DNA of 37,959 nt from an uncultured Tepidamorphus sp. GTDB taxonomy: Bacteria; Pseudomonadota; Alphaproteobacteria; Rhizobiales; Tepidamorphaceae. Each line of letters begins with the position of its first letter. Position 1 is the stretch's first letter. Shown piece after piece: positions 16,060-24,499 of this stretch. Both the position numbers and the translations under genes were made by a program. The stretch lies in NCBI GenBank assembly GCA_905479765.1, contig CAJQNW010000221.1:1-37959 (forward strand). The letters are read 5' to 3'. Below the pieces are notes generated by a model. The model saw only the letters and a list, made by a program, of their open reading frames with translations, was not told the DNA's origin and ran no database searches.

Positions 16060-16548
16060 ATGCGCCTCGTCATCCAACGCGTCGCACCCGGCTCGCCGCT
16101 GATCCCGGTCCTTGCGGCCTGGCGCCACCGGGCGTTCTTCGAGGCGGAAGGCTACACGCCGGACCAGTCGGTGGCGCTGCTCGACGGGTTCGTCCGGCTT
16201 GCCGCCGAAACGCCGGACACCTATCAGGTGGCGCTGGTCGCCGAACTGGACGGCAAGGCGGTCGGCACCTGCCTGCTGATCGACCGGGAACCCGTCACGC
16301 GGCATCCCGATCTCACACCGTTTCTCGCCGGGCTGTTCGTGGTGGAGCCGGCGCGGCGGCGCGGCGTCGGGGCGGCGTTAGTTCGCGCGGCGGAAGACCA
16401 GGCGCGCAGCCACGGATTCGCGCGTCTCTATCTCTATACGGACACAGCCCGCGCCTTCTACGAACGGCTCGGCTGGCGGCTTCTGGAAGCCTTCGACTGG
16501 GAGGGCGATCCGTTTTCGCTGATGGTGCGGGAGCGGGGGGGCGGCTGA
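16060..16548 (+). CDS. GNAT-family N-acetyltransferase
   Basis: A 162-residue acetyltransferase. The acetyl-CoA-binding core is seen as LFVVEPARRRGVGAALVRAAED, with the R/Q-x-x-G-x-G/A form RRRGVGAA. It is followed by the strand RLYLYTDTARAFYERLGW, which supplies the usual late tyrosine. The substrate is not evident; GNAT proteins of this shape acetylate amines of small molecules or proteins. I chose the ATG at 16060; a GTG at 15997 would add 21 Arg/Pro-rich residues that do not look like part of the fold. It lies just after the glycosyltransferase and could be translated with it through a short overlapping ORF. Confidence 0.87.
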   Translation: MRLVIQRVAPGSPLIPVLAAWRHRAFFEAEGYTPDQSVALLDGFVRLAAETPDTYQVALVAELDGKAVGTCLLIDREPVTRHPDLTPFLAGLFVVEPARRRGVGAALVRAAEDQARSHGFARLYLYTDTARAFYERLGWRLLEAFDWEGDPFSLMVRERGGG

Positions 16549-16572
16549 GGGCTCACCGCGGCCGCCGACTGG

Positions 16573-16593
16573 GCCCCGGATCAAGTCCGGGGC
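16573..16593 (+). repeat. Palindromic repeat, family B, copy 1
   Basis: The arms GCCCCGGA and TCCGGGGC are exact reverse complements around TCAAG. The same element, including the following CACGA, recurs at 18899-18919. Confidence 0.8.
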
Positions 16594-16641
16594 ACGAGAC
16601 TGCGGCTTGGAGCACGGATTACGCAACATGGACAGCTTCGT

Positions 16642-16662
16642 GTCCTGGACTTGATCCAGGAC
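16642..16662 (-). repeat. Palindromic repeat, family B, copy 2 (inverted)
   Basis: The arms GTCCTGGA and TCCAGGAC surround CTTGA, which is the reverse complement of the copy 1 loop. It forms an inverted pair with copy 1 in the gap between the convergent GNAT and choV genes, where it may help end both transcripts. Confidence 0.75.
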
Positions 16663-16705
16663 CCATGGCAGCCGCGCGGCAGTCTTCGTGCGCGCGGCTT
16701 TCCAC

Positions 16706-17872
16706 CTACGACCGCCCCAGCAGCCCGTCGTAGATTTCCGCGTCGCCGACCTTGCCGGTCACCTTGCCGTCCTCGACGACGAGGATCGGCAGACCCGTGA
16801 CGAGGCGGGCCTGCATCAGGTCGCGGACGGCGGTCTCGGTCTCGCAGCAACACAGCATGCCCGGCTTCGGTTCGGTTCCGTTCAACGGGGTCAGCTCTGC
16901 TGCCACGCCGTTCAGCGTCACCGCGCCATCGGCTGCCAGCACCAGTCCGGAACCGGCATCGAGGACGCGGGCGCCGCCCTCGGTCTCGCAGTCCTCGACC
17001 TTGCGCATCAGTTCCACGGCGCGGAGCACCGAGAGCGGATTCATGTGCGCGACGAAATCGGCGACATAGTCGTTGGCGGGATCGAGAACAATATCGTGCG
17101 GCGTGCCGAACTGGACGATGCGGCCACCTTCCATGATGGCGATCTTGTTGCCGATCTTCAGCGCCTCGTCGAGATCGTGGCTGACGAAGATGATGGTGCG
17201 CTTCAGGCTTTGCTGCAGTTCCAGAAGCTCGTCCTGCAGGCGCGAGCGGATCAGCGGATCGAGCGCGGAGAACGGCTCGTCCATCAGCAGGATCGGCGCG
17301 TCGGTGGCAAACGCGCGGGCCAGGCCGACGCGCTGCTGCATGCCGCCGGAGAGTTCGTGCACCTGCTTGTCGCCCCAGGCCGACAGGCCGACGAGCTCGA
17401 GCTGGGCGGCGACCAGCTTCTTGCGCTCGGGCGCCGGCATGCCGCCGAGTTCCAGGCCGAAGCCGACGTTGTCCTCCACCGTGCGCCAGGGCAGCAGGCC
17501 GAACTGCTGGAACACCATGGCGACGCGGTGGCGGCGCAGGTGGCGCAGTTCCTCGGGTGGGCATGTGGTCGGATTGATCGTCCGCTCGCCGTCGCGCACC
17601 AGCACCTCGCCGCGGATGACCTTGTTGAGGCCGTTGACGGCGCGCAAAAGCGTCGACTTGCCCGACCCCGACAGGCCCATGAGGACGACGATCTCGCCCT
17701 CCTCGACGTCGAGCGTGCAGCCGCAGGCGCCGAGGATCTGGCCGGTCGCCTCCTGGATCTCCTCGCGGCTCTTGTTCCTGTCGATCAGCGGCAGCGCCTG
17801 TTCGGGCTGCTTGCCGAAGATGATGTCGACATCGGTGAAGCGGACGATCGGAGCGGTTTTCGTGCTGGTCAT
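16706..17872 (-). CDS. choV: Choline ABC transporter ATP-binding protein
   Basis: A 388-residue ATPase of the ProV/OpuAA class, giving energy for high-affinity choline uptake. It has the long N-terminal extension of this class before Walker A (GLSGSGKST, about 66-74), including PLIDRNKSREEIQ. Walker B is ILLMDEPFSALDPLIR, the signature is [14 protein letters not shown], and the switch histidine is in VSHDLDEA. A C-terminal region beyond residue 280 resembles the CBS-like part of these ATPases. The ChoV assignment over ProV rests on the divergent betI/betA genes and on the ChoX-like binding protein. Its start is 4 bases after the choW stop. Confidence 0.9.
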   Translation of the reverse strand: MTSTKTAPIVRFTDVDIIFGKQPEQALPLIDRNKSREEIQEATGQILGACGCTLDVEEGEIVVLMGLSGSGKSTLLRAVNGLNKVIRGEVLVRDGERTINPTTCPPEELRHLRRHRVAMVFQQFGLLPWRTVEDNVGFGLELGGMPAPERKKLVAAQLELVGLSAWGDKQVHELSGGMQQRVGLARAFATDAPILLMDEPFSALDPLIRSRLQDELLELQQSLKRTIIFVSHDLDEALKIGNKIAIMEGGRIVQFGTPHDIVLDPANDYVADFVAHMNPLSVLRAVELMRKVEDCETEGGARVLDAGSGLVLAADGAVTLNGVAAELTPLNGTEPKPGMLCCCETETAVRDLMQARLVTGLPILVVEDGKVTGKVGDAEIYDGLLGRS

Positions 17873-17876
17873 CGGA

Positions 17877-18722
17877 TTACTCCCGCCCGCTCGCCGGTTC
17901 CTTGCGGAAGAACCGGTCGAGCACGATGGCGACCAGCACGATCGCCACGCCGACCTCGAAGCCGCGGGCGATGTTGACCTGGTTCAGCGCCCTCAGCGTC
18001 GGCACGCCGAGACCGTCGGCGCCGACGAGGGCTGCGATCACCACCATCGACAGCGACAGCATGATGGTCTGCGTCAGGCCGGCCATGATGTTGGGCAGCG
18101 CGTAGGGCAACTCGACCTTCCAGAGCAGTTGGCGCTTGGTGGCGCCGAAGGCTTCGCCGGCCTCGATCAGCGCCTTCGGCGTCGACGAGATGCCGAGCTG
18201 GGTCAGCCGGATCGGCGAGGGCACGGCGAAGATGACGGTGGCGATCAGGCCGGGCACCATGCCGAGGCCGAACAGGATCAGCGCCGGGATCAGGTAGACA
18301 AAGGTCGGGATCGTCTGCATCAGGTCGAGGATCGGCCGGAGCGCCTCGTAGAGCCAGGGCCGGTGCGCGGCGGCGACGCCGATCGGCACGCCGACGATCA
18401 TGCACACCAGCGTGGCAGAGAGCACCAGGGCGAGGGTTTCGGTGGTCTCTTCCCAGTAGCCCTGATTGATAATCAGCAGCATCGCGGCCAGCACGAAGAT
18501 GGCAAAAGAGATCTTGCGGCGCACGAACCAGGCGAGGATCACGGTCGCCGCGACGATGACCAGCGGATGCGGCGTCTGCAGCACCCAGAGAACGGCGTCG
18601 ATGACGTGTTCGAGCACGAGCGCGATGAAATCGAAGAACCAGGCCGCGTTGATCGTCAGCCAGTCGACGAAGGCCTTGGCCCACTGGCCGATCGGTATCT
18701 TGTGGTCAACAAGCCATTCCAT
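17877..18722 (-). CDS. choW: Choline ABC transporter permease
   Basis: A 281-residue inner-membrane permease of the ProW/OpuAB class. It has about six helices and the cytoplasmic coupling loop EAGEAFGATKRQLLWKVELP. The segment LMQTIPTFVYLIPALILFGLG is characteristic of betaine and choline permeases. It is followed by choV after 4 bases. The gap to choX upstream is 342 bases and contains two palindromic repeats, so choX may be produced in excess over choWV, as is common for binding proteins. Confidence 0.92.
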   Translation of the reverse strand: MEWLVDHKIPIGQWAKAFVDWLTINAAWFFDFIALVLEHVIDAVLWVLQTPHPLVIVAATVILAWFVRRKISFAIFVLAAMLLIINQGYWEETTETLALVLSATLVCMIVGVPIGVAAAHRPWLYEALRPILDLMQTIPTFVYLIPALILFGLGMVPGLIATVIFAVPSPIRLTQLGISSTPKALIEAGEAFGATKRQLLWKVELPYALPNIMAGLTQTIMLSLSMVVIAALVGADGLGVPTLRALNQVNIARGFEVGVAIVLVAIVLDRFFRKEPASGRE

Positions 18723-18898
18723 CGAAACGCCCCCTCCGGCTTTGAACGGTACGGGGCACCCGCCCCGTACCGATGTTAGCGCGATCTCCCCCCGGCAATA
18801 GCCAGAACCGCACTCAATATTGCCTTGAACCGAATAGTCCGCTTATCCCCTGCACGGAAAACGGAGTATGCCCAGACCTGACGCATTCGCCCGACCGG

Positions 18899-18919
18899 GC
18901 CCCGGATCAAGTCCGGGGC
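18899..18919 (+). repeat. Palindromic repeat, family B, copy 3
   Basis: Identical to copy 1 over the arms, the TCAAG centre and the flanking bases GG before and ACGAG after. It lies in the choX-choW gap. Confidence 0.8.
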
Positions 18920-18979
18920 ACGAGGCGGGATCGGATGCACCGCCGTGCCGGTTGAACACGGCATCGCCGCAACCCGACG

Positions 18980-19002
18980 CCCGCTTTCGCGGGAATAAGC
19001 GG
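18980..19002 (+). repeat. Palindromic GC repeat, family A, copy 7 (diverged)
   Basis: A shorter stem CCCGC / GCGGG with loop TTTC, followed by AATAAGCGG, where the usual tail is AATGAGCGG. It is a decayed family A member, 62 bases past the choX stop codon. Confidence 0.65.
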
Positions 19003-19064
19003 CAAGTGGGCGGGGCGCAGCCCAAGGCCCGCGGTTCGGGCCGCCGGCGCCCCGCCCTTTAGCA

Positions 19065-20012
19065 TCACATGCCCAGATGCTTGGCGACGGCTTCCTTGCC
19101 GTTGCCGCCTTCGTAGGTGGTGACGTTCTCGACCCAGGCTTCCCACATTTCCGGGTGTGCCTTCAGCCATTCCTTGGCGGCGACGTTGGCTTCCTTGCCG
19201 TCGTCGAGAATGGCGGCCATGATCTCGTTTTCCATCGCCAGCGTGAACTTCTGGTTCTTCAGGAGCGCGCCGACATTCGGGCATTCCTCGACGAAGCCGG
19301 CCGCGACGTTGGTATAGATGGTCGCGCCGCCCAGGTCCGCGCCGAAGAAGTCGTCGCCGCCCGGCAGATAGACGATCTCGAAGTTGGCGTTCATCGGGTG
19401 CGGCTCCCAGGCGAGGAAGACGACGTCCTCGTTGCGCTGAACGGCGCGGGCCACCTGGGCAAGCATGCCCTGCTCGGAGGATTCGACCAGCTTGAATTCC
19501 TTCAGGTTGAAGGCGTCCTTCTCGATCATGTCAAGGATCAGGCGGTTGCCGTCGTTGCCCGCCTCGATACCGTAGATCTTGTCATCCAGATCGGACCGGA
19601 AATCGGCGATGTGGGCGAAATCCGTGAGGCCCTTGTCGAAGGTGTATTTCGGCACGGCCAGCGTGTACTTGGCGCCTTCCAGATTGGCGCCGAGGCTAAC
19701 CACCGTCTCCTCTTCGAGATAGGGGCGGACATCGGCTTCCATGGTCGGCATCCAGTTGCCGAGGAAGACGTCGACGTCCTTGTTCTTCAGCGAGGCATAG
19801 GTCACCGGCACCGACAAAACCTTGATGTCGGTCTCGTAGCCGAGCCCCTCGAGAACCACCGAGGTGGCCGCGGTGGTGGAGGTGATATCGGTCCAGCCGA
19901 CGTCGGAGAAGGTCACGACCTTGCAGGACTCGGGGTCCTTCGCGAAAGCCGCGGTGGACATCAGGGCGGCGACGGCAAGGCCGCCCAAAAGGGTTCGGAG
20001 ACAGGATTTCAT
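19065..20012 (-). CDS. choX: Choline-binding periplasmic protein
   Basis: A 315-residue substrate-binding protein of the choline importer. The signal peptide is about residues 1-24, ending AAFA. As I recall the Sinorhizobium meliloti ChoX structure, choline is held by Trp43, Trp90, Tyr119 and Trp205, with Asp45 and Asn156 nearby. Here Trp40 (VGWTD), Trp87 (GNWMP), Tyr116 (AKYTL), Trp202 (AWEPH), Asp42 and Asn153 all match with a constant offset of three, which strongly supports choline binding. I chose the ATG at 20012-20010, which has a GGGAGG ribosome site about 10 bases upstream; an earlier in-frame start would add 11 residues. It is divergent from betI. Confidence 0.94.
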   Translation of the reverse strand: MKSCLRTLLGGLAVAALMSTAAFAKDPESCKVVTFSDVGWTDITSTTAATSVVLEGLGYETDIKVLSVPVTYASLKNKDVDVFLGNWMPTMEADVRPYLEEETVVSLGANLEGAKYTLAVPKYTFDKGLTDFAHIADFRSDLDDKIYGIEAGNDGNRLILDMIEKDAFNLKEFKLVESSEQGMLAQVARAVQRNEDVVFLAWEPHPMNANFEIVYLPGGDDFFGADLGGATIYTNVAAGFVEECPNVGALLKNQKFTLAMENEIMAAILDDGKEANVAAKEWLKAHPEMWEAWVENVTTYEGGNGKEAVAKHLGM

Positions 20013-20126
20013 GCGCTTAAAACCTCCCGTTGGTAACGCAGACATGCGGCAACGCGCGGCAAAACACGCGCCGAGATAATCGCTGCGATGGAAACACTTT
20101 ACCCAAGGTTTGGCAAGCTATATTGA

Positions 20127-20142
20127 TTGACTGGTCAGTCAA
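20127..20142. promoter_or_regulatory. BetI-type operator between choX and betI
   Basis: The arms TTGACTG (20127-20133) and CAGTCAA (20136-20142) are perfect reverse complements around GT. This closely resembles the known BetI operator, rich in TTGA and TCAA. It lies about 37 bases before the betI ATG and 114 bases before choX. A possible betI promoter (CTTTAC, 16 bases, TATATT) lies just upstream, so bound BetI could block betI-betA directly and perhaps choXWV. Choline is expected to relieve the repression. Confidence 0.8.
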
Positions 20143-20179
20143 CAAACGGGCCCGCGACCCGGATCCAAAGGCCAGGACG

Positions 20180-20767
20180 ATGCCGAAGATAGGAATGGAG
20201 CCAATTCGCCGCCGCGCACTCATCAGCGCGGCGATCGAAACCATTCACGACCGGGGATATTGCGACGTGACGGTCGGCCAGATCGCACGGCGCGCCGGCG
20301 TATCCTCGGCACTGGCGCATCATTATTTCGGCTCCAAGGAAGATCTTCTGATCGCCACCATGCGGCACCTTCTCCAGGAGCTGGGCGTGGCGATCGTCGA
20401 GCGGCTGAAGCAGGCCGGCAATCCGCGCGAGCGGGTCTCCGCTGTGATCGCCGGCAACTTCGCGTCCGACCAGTTCCAGCCCGCGACGATCTCGGCCTGG
20501 CTCGCCTTCTACGTACAGGCGCAGACGGTGGCCGACGCGCGCCGCCTGCACCGCATCTACGCGCGCCGGCTGAAGAGCAATCTCGTGCATGGCCTGGCGC
20601 TGCTGATCGCGCGCGAGCAGGCGATCAACGCGGCGGAGGGCACGGCCGCCCTGATCGACGGCTTATGGATTCGCTACGCGCTGGCCGACAATGCGCCGGA
20701 CCCCGCCGCCGCGATCGAGCTCGTGGAAAGCTTCGTCCAGTCGCGCATCGAGCGAGGTCAGCAATGA
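20180..20767 (+). CDS. betI: Choline-responsive TetR-family repressor
   Basis: A 195-residue transcription repressor, the usual BetI length. The start [22 protein letters not shown] matches the conserved BetI N-terminus, so I reject the in-frame upstream starts. The helix-turn-helix covers about residues 27-48 ([22 protein letters not shown]). The C-terminal ligand domain has [17 protein letters not shown], also typical of BetI. It overlaps betA by 4 bases (ATGA), so the two are co-translated. The inverted repeat upstream is its probable binding site, giving self-control and control of choline use. Confidence 0.94.
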   Translation: MPKIGMEPIRRRALISAAIETIHDRGYCDVTVGQIARRAGVSSALAHHYFGSKEDLLIATMRHLLQELGVAIVERLKQAGNPRERVSAVIAGNFASDQFQPATISAWLAFYVQAQTVADARRLHRIYARRLKSNLVHGLALLIAREQAINAAEGTAALIDGLWIRYALADNAPDPAAAIELVESFVQSRIERGQQ

Positions 20768-22428
20768 GCGAGGCCCTGGAAGCCGATTTCGTCATCGTCG
20801 GCGCCGGCTCGGCGGGCTGCGCGCTCGCTTATCGGCTGAGCGAGGACGGCCGCCATTCGGTGATCGTGCTGGAACAGGGCGGCACCGATTTCGGGCCGCT
20901 TATCCAGATGCCGGCTGCCTTCTCGATCCCGATGAACATGGCGCGCTACGACTGGGGCTACCAGACCGAGCCGGAGCCGCATCTGGGCGGACGCCGACTG
21001 GCGGTGCCGCGCGGCAAGGTGATCGGCGGGTCGTCGTCGATCAACGGCATGGTCTATGTGCGCGGACACGCCCGCGACTTCGATACCTGGGAAGAGATGG
21101 GCGCGGACGGCTGGGGCTTCCGGCACGTGCTGCCCTACTACAAGCGGATGGAGACGAGCCACGGCGGCGAGGCGGGCTGGCGCGGCACCGACGGACCGCT
21201 CAACGTCACGCGCGGGTCGCTTCAGAATCCACTCTATCAGGCCTTCATCGAGGCGGGCCGGGAGGCGGGCTATCCCGTCACCGAGGATTACAACGGCCGC
21301 GCCCAGGAAGGCTTCGGCGTGATGGAGATGACGGTGTGGCGGGGCCGGCGCTGGTCGGCCGCCAACGCCTATCTGCGCCCCGCCCTGAAGCGCGGCAACC
21401 TGCGTCTGGTCTCCGGCGTCAACGCCGAGCGGATCGTCTTCGAGGGAACACGCGCGACCGGCATCGAAATCAGGCGCGGCAACCGCACCCAGGTCGTCAA
21501 GGCCCGGCGCGAGGTGATCGTCGCCGCCTCGTCGATCAACTCGCCGAAGCTGCTGATGCTCTCGGGCATCGGTTCGGCCGCCGATCTCAGCGCGCACGGC
21601 ATCGACGTCCTCGCCGACCGGCCCGGCGTCGGCGCCAACCTGCAGGATCACCTGGAGGTCTATGTCCAGTACGGCTCGCGCCAGCCGATCACCCTGAACA
21701 GCCAGCTCGGCCTGTTCTCGAAAGCCTGGATCGGCGCGAACTGGCTGTTCCTGAAGCGGGGGCTGGGCGTCTCGAACCAGTTCGAGTCCTGCGCCTTCAT
21801 CCGCTCGGCCGCCGGCGTCGACTATCCCGACATCCAGTATCACTTCCTGCCGGCCGCGGTCCGCTACGACGGCAGGGCGGCGGTCGACCGGCACGGCTTC
21901 CAGGTGCATGTGGGGCCGATGCGCTCGCGCTCGCGCGGGTCCGTCACGCTTCGCTCGGGCAAGCCGTCGGAGCCGCCGAAGATCGTGTTCAACTACATGT
22001 CCGAACAGCAGGACTGGGAGGAGTTCCGCGCCGCGGTCCGGCTCACCCGCGAGATCATGGCGCAGGCGGCGATGGAACCGTTCGTCGACGACGAGATCAA
22101 GCCGGGCGCACAGGCGACCGGCGACGATGCCATCGACGCCTTCATCCGCGAGCACGTGGAAAGCGCCTATCATCCCTGCGGCACCTGCCGGATGGGGTCG
22201 GCCGACGACGCCGGCGCGGTGGTCGATCCCGAGTGCCGCGTGATCGGGGTCCAGGGCTTGAGGGTGGTCGACTCGTCGATCTTCCCGCAGATCACCAACG
22301 GCAACCTGAACGGGCCGTCGATCATGGTCGGCGAGAAGGCCGCCGATCTTATCCTCGGCAAGGATCCCCTGCCGGCATCCAACCAGGAGCCGTGGATCAA
22401 CCCGGACTGGCGGACGAGCCAAAGATAG
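20764..22428 (+). CDS. betA: Choline dehydrogenase
   Basis: A 554-residue GMC-family flavoprotein that oxidises choline to betaine aldehyde. The FAD-binding motif GAGSAG is at residues 13-18, followed by the ribose-binding acidic residue in [11 protein letters not shown] signature 1 is [20 protein letters not shown]. The catalytic pair is His470 (YHPCGTC) and Asn516 (GNLNGPS). Length and motifs are those of BetA. It is coupled to betI. betB, which would finish the conversion to glycine betaine, is absent from the window, so the aldehyde step must be encoded elsewhere or carried out by BetA itself, which can act on the aldehyde in some species. Confidence 0.94.
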   Translation: MSEALEADFVIVGAGSAGCALAYRLSEDGRHSVIVLEQGGTDFGPLIQMPAAFSIPMNMARYDWGYQTEPEPHLGGRRLAVPRGKVIGGSSSINGMVYVRGHARDFDTWEEMGADGWGFRHVLPYYKRMETSHGGEAGWRGTDGPLNVTRGSLQNPLYQAFIEAGREAGYPVTEDYNGRAQEGFGVMEMTVWRGRRWSAANAYLRPALKRGNLRLVSGVNAERIVFEGTRATGIEIRRGNRTQVVKARREVIVAASSINSPKLLMLSGIGSAADLSAHGIDVLADRPGVGANLQDHLEVYVQYGSRQPITLNSQLGLFSKAWIGANWLFLKRGLGVSNQFESCAFIRSAAGVDYPDIQYHFLPAAVRYDGRAAVDRHGFQVHVGPMRSRSRGSVTLRSGKPSEPPKIVFNYMSEQQDWEEFRAAVRLTREIMAQAAMEPFVDDEIKPGAQATGDDAIDAFIREHVESAYHPCGTCRMGSADDAGAVVDPECRVIGVQGLRVVDSSIFPQITNGNLNGPSIMVGEKAADLILGKDPLPASNQEPWINPDWRTSQR

Positions 22429-22467
22429 CCGGGCCCGCGGTAGGGGTGAGAACCGCATGCATCGGAT

Positions 22468-22507
22468 CTTCATTGGAAGTACCCCCACACTTCATTGGAA
22501 GAACCCC
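22468..22507 (+). repeat. Direct repeat, 22-base period
   Basis: CTTCATTGGAAGTACCCC (22468-22485) recurs as CTTCATTGGAAGAACCCC (22490-22507) with one mismatch. Each copy contains the small palindrome CTTCATTGGAAG. It lies after betA and leads into C-rich hairpins. Confidence 0.75.
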
Positions 22508-22515
22508 TCCCCGAC

Positions 22516-22582
22516 CCTCCCCCACAAGGGGGGAGGAAGAAGAGGGCCATGCCCTAACGGCTTTCCTCCCTTCGCGGGGAGG
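22516..22582 (+). repeat. Pair of C/G-rich hairpins, family C
   Basis: Hairpin one has an 8-base perfect stem CCTCCCCC (22516-22523) with GGGGGAGG (22529-22536). Hairpin two has CCTCCC (22565-22570) with GGGAGG (22577-22582). C/G-run repeats of this look are common in Hyphomicrobiales genomes. The place, between convergent betA and the next minus-strand gene, suits a two-way transcription end. Confidence 0.65.
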
Positions 22583-22617
22583 GAGGGGGCGCAAGCCGGC
22601 GCGAACAGACTCACCGC

Positions 22618-23418
22618 TCACGCCAGCGCCGGATACCCAGCCGAGACCGCGTTCTGTTCCATCAAGACGATCGCGTCATAGGTGGCGTCATCCAGTACCT
22701 CAGCCCCGGCGATGAGCAGGGCCCGGCGGGTCGCGGCGGTGCCGGGATCGGCGAACACATCCTGAAGCGAGGCCCGCAGGATCGCGACCTCTTCGTCGGA
22801 CCGAAGACCCGATGTCACGAACGGCAGCGCCGGGGCGGGATCGCTCCAGGCGATGACCTTCAGCCGGGAGGCCAGGTCGACGCGGTAGTGCTCGGCCATC
22901 GACCAGCAGACGCAGTCGATCGCGGCGCAATCGGCATTGCCCTCGGCGACGGCCTGCATGGATTTCAGATGCCCGCCAGTCTCCAGAACAGTAGAAAAGA
23001 ACGGCTTTCCCGAGGCCAATGGCGCCACGGCTGAGCGGAAGGCGGAGTAGCCGGACTGGGAGTTCGGCGCGTTATAGGCCGCCGTGCGTCCGCGCAGGTC
23101 GGCAAGGCCACGGGCGGGATCGCCGGCGCGCGCGACGATGGCGCTGCGATACGCCGGGCCCTCGCATCCCTCGGCGACATAGACCGGCGTCGCGACCAGC
23201 CGCACCGTGCCGCGCAGGGCGGTGGCATAGGGATAGCCGCAGGTCTGGGAAAACAGCAGTCCCGGATCGCGCCACTGATCCTCGGGGGGGCGGGTGCGGT
23301 CGAGCGTATCGGGTGCATCGAGACCGCGCGCGCGGACCGCCGCGGCGATCGCGGCCCACAGGGCATCGGTCGCCAGGCGCACTTCCGGCCAGTCGTACAT
23401 GGGCAGGGACGCGATCAC
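22618..23418 (-). CDS. PhnD-like substrate-binding-fold protein without signal peptide
   Basis: A 266-residue protein of the phosphate/phosphonate (PhnD) or transferrin-like periplasmic-binding fold. Typical segments are LLFSQTCGYPYATAL, LADLRGRTAAYNAPNSQSGYSAFR and ADCAAIDCVCWSMAEHY. The N-terminus MIASLPMYDWPEVRLATDALW has no hydrophobic core or cleavage site, so the protein seems cytoplasmic. There are no permease or ATPase genes next to it. It may be a ligand sensor or an enzyme-like offshoot of the fold, not an importer part. It lies 10 bases after the desaturase stop on the same strand and is probably co-transcribed with it. The ligand is unknown. Confidence 0.8.
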   Translation of the reverse strand: MIASLPMYDWPEVRLATDALWAAIAAAVRARGLDAPDTLDRTRPPEDQWRDPGLLFSQTCGYPYATALRGTVRLVATPVYVAEGCEGPAYRSAIVARAGDPARGLADLRGRTAAYNAPNSQSGYSAFRSAVAPLASGKPFFSTVLETGGHLKSMQAVAEGNADCAAIDCVCWSMAEHYRVDLASRLKVIAWSDPAPALPFVTSGLRSDEEVAILRASLQDVFADPGTAATRRALLIAGAEVLDDATYDAIVLMEQNAVSAGYPALA

Positions 23419-23428
23419 ACGAGCGACA

Positions 23429-24382
23429 CTACCGCCGCATGAACGGATGGGCCACCGGCTCCTTGGGCTTGAGCAAATGGCGGCGGATCAGGTCGGAATA
23501 ACCGTGAAAGCCGTAGCCGCCGTTTTCGGCGCGGAACTGGTCGCGCCGGGCCCGGTAGAGGCGGGGCAGCTCGTACCATGGCGCGCGCGGGCGCTGGTGG
23601 TGGACGTAGTGCAGGTTGTTGTTGAGGAACAGGAAGGCGACCAGCGGATTGGCCTCGATGATCGCGGTGCGCTGCGCGACGTCCGGGTGCGCCCGGTGCT
23701 CGGCGTAGGTCCTGAGCATCAGCAGCGAGAGGCCCGGCCAGGAGGCAAACAGCAGATAGGCCCAGACGCTCATGCCGGAAAACAGGATCCACGCGATGAC
23801 CGGGACGCAGCCGAGGACATGCAGCGCCCAGGCCCGCGCCACCTCGCGATCGCCGGCGCGCACGGCGCGCAGGTCGTGGCGGATCAAGCCGACCACCGAC
23901 AACGGCGGGCCGACCAGGAGCCGACCCAGAAGCGACCTGTTGAGGTTCAAAAGTCGCCTGGTCGGCGCCGACAGGGCGGCATAGTCCGTCTCGGCCAGAT
24001 ACCAGGATTCGGGATCGTCGTAGGGGTCGGTCAGGCGGGCGTCGTGATGGTGCTTGAGATGCGTATCGCGGAACCGGCGATAGGGGATCAGCAGGCACAA
24101 CGGCGGGAAGACCAGCGCCTCGTTGAGCCAGAGCCGGCGGGTGGGATGGCCGTGCAATGCCTCGTGGCGGAGCGAGGATTGCAGCGCCACGCAATAGGCC
24201 GCGAGCGGAACGAACAAAATGAGCGGCAGCGCGGCGTGGAACCAGATGATGGTTGCCCAGGCGATGTAGCACGCGGTCAACGCCGCGAAGGTCGGCCATT
24301 CGACGCTATGGCGGCGTCGGCGGCGCGCATCGGCGGCAATCGCGACCGAAACGGCCAGTTCTTCTCGTGTCAGGTGCCCCAT
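23429..24382 (-). CDS. Membrane fatty acid desaturase family protein
   Basis: A 317-residue di-iron membrane oxidase. The three histidine boxes are all present: H73-EAL-H77, H108-LK-HH112 and H258-YV-HH262 (LHYVHHQRP). Hydrophobic pairs lie near 33-65, 85-100 and 190-230. Such enzymes introduce double bonds or hydroxyl groups into fatty acyl chains, carotenoids or other lipids using oxygen; the exact substrate is not evident from the sequence. It is divergent from the XRE regulator, with 117 bases of AT-rich sequence between, and that regulator is a good candidate to control it. The ATG at 24382 gives a natural N-terminus (MGHLTREELAVSV). Confidence 0.85.
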   Translation of the reverse strand: MGHLTREELAVSVAIAADARRRRRHSVEWPTFAALTACYIAWATIIWFHAALPLILFVPLAAYCVALQSSLRHEALHGHPTRRLWLNEALVFPPLCLLIPYRRFRDTHLKHHHDARLTDPYDDPESWYLAETDYAALSAPTRRLLNLNRSLLGRLLVGPPLSVVGLIRHDLRAVRAGDREVARAWALHVLGCVPVIAWILFSGMSVWAYLLFASWPGLSLLMLRTYAEHRAHPDVAQRTAIIEANPLVAFLFLNNNLHYVHHQRPRAPWYELPRLYRARRDQFRAENGGYGFHGYSDLIRRHLLKPKEPVAHPFMRR

Positions 24383-24499
24383 AATCCTGATTCTTGCGGA
24401 ACAGGGCCCGCGAGGGCAACGCGAGACTAGTTACATTTTGTTGCTTTTGATGCATTAATTGTACGAATGTTGTGAATTGTCAGCAGGCTGGTGACTACT
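24383..24499. promoter_or_regulatory. AT-rich divergent promoter region, desaturase/XRE
   Basis: About 60 bases here (24430-24480) are far richer in A+T than the surroundings, with T-runs and ATTAAT/AATTGT strings. AATTGT occurs twice about 19 bases apart. The region must hold promoters for both divergent genes and is a likely target of the XRE protein. I could not fix exact -35/-10 boxes. Confidence 0.5.

Larger units (their letters stand above)
18723..19064. other. Long gap between choX and choW, with repeats
   Basis: This is non-coding within an operon. It holds a family B repeat (18899-18919) and a family A repeat (18980-19002). The hairpins sit shortly after the choX stop on the minus strand. 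They could protect the choX messenger from 3' decay or cause partial termination before choWV. I see no separate gene here. Confidence 0.55.
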
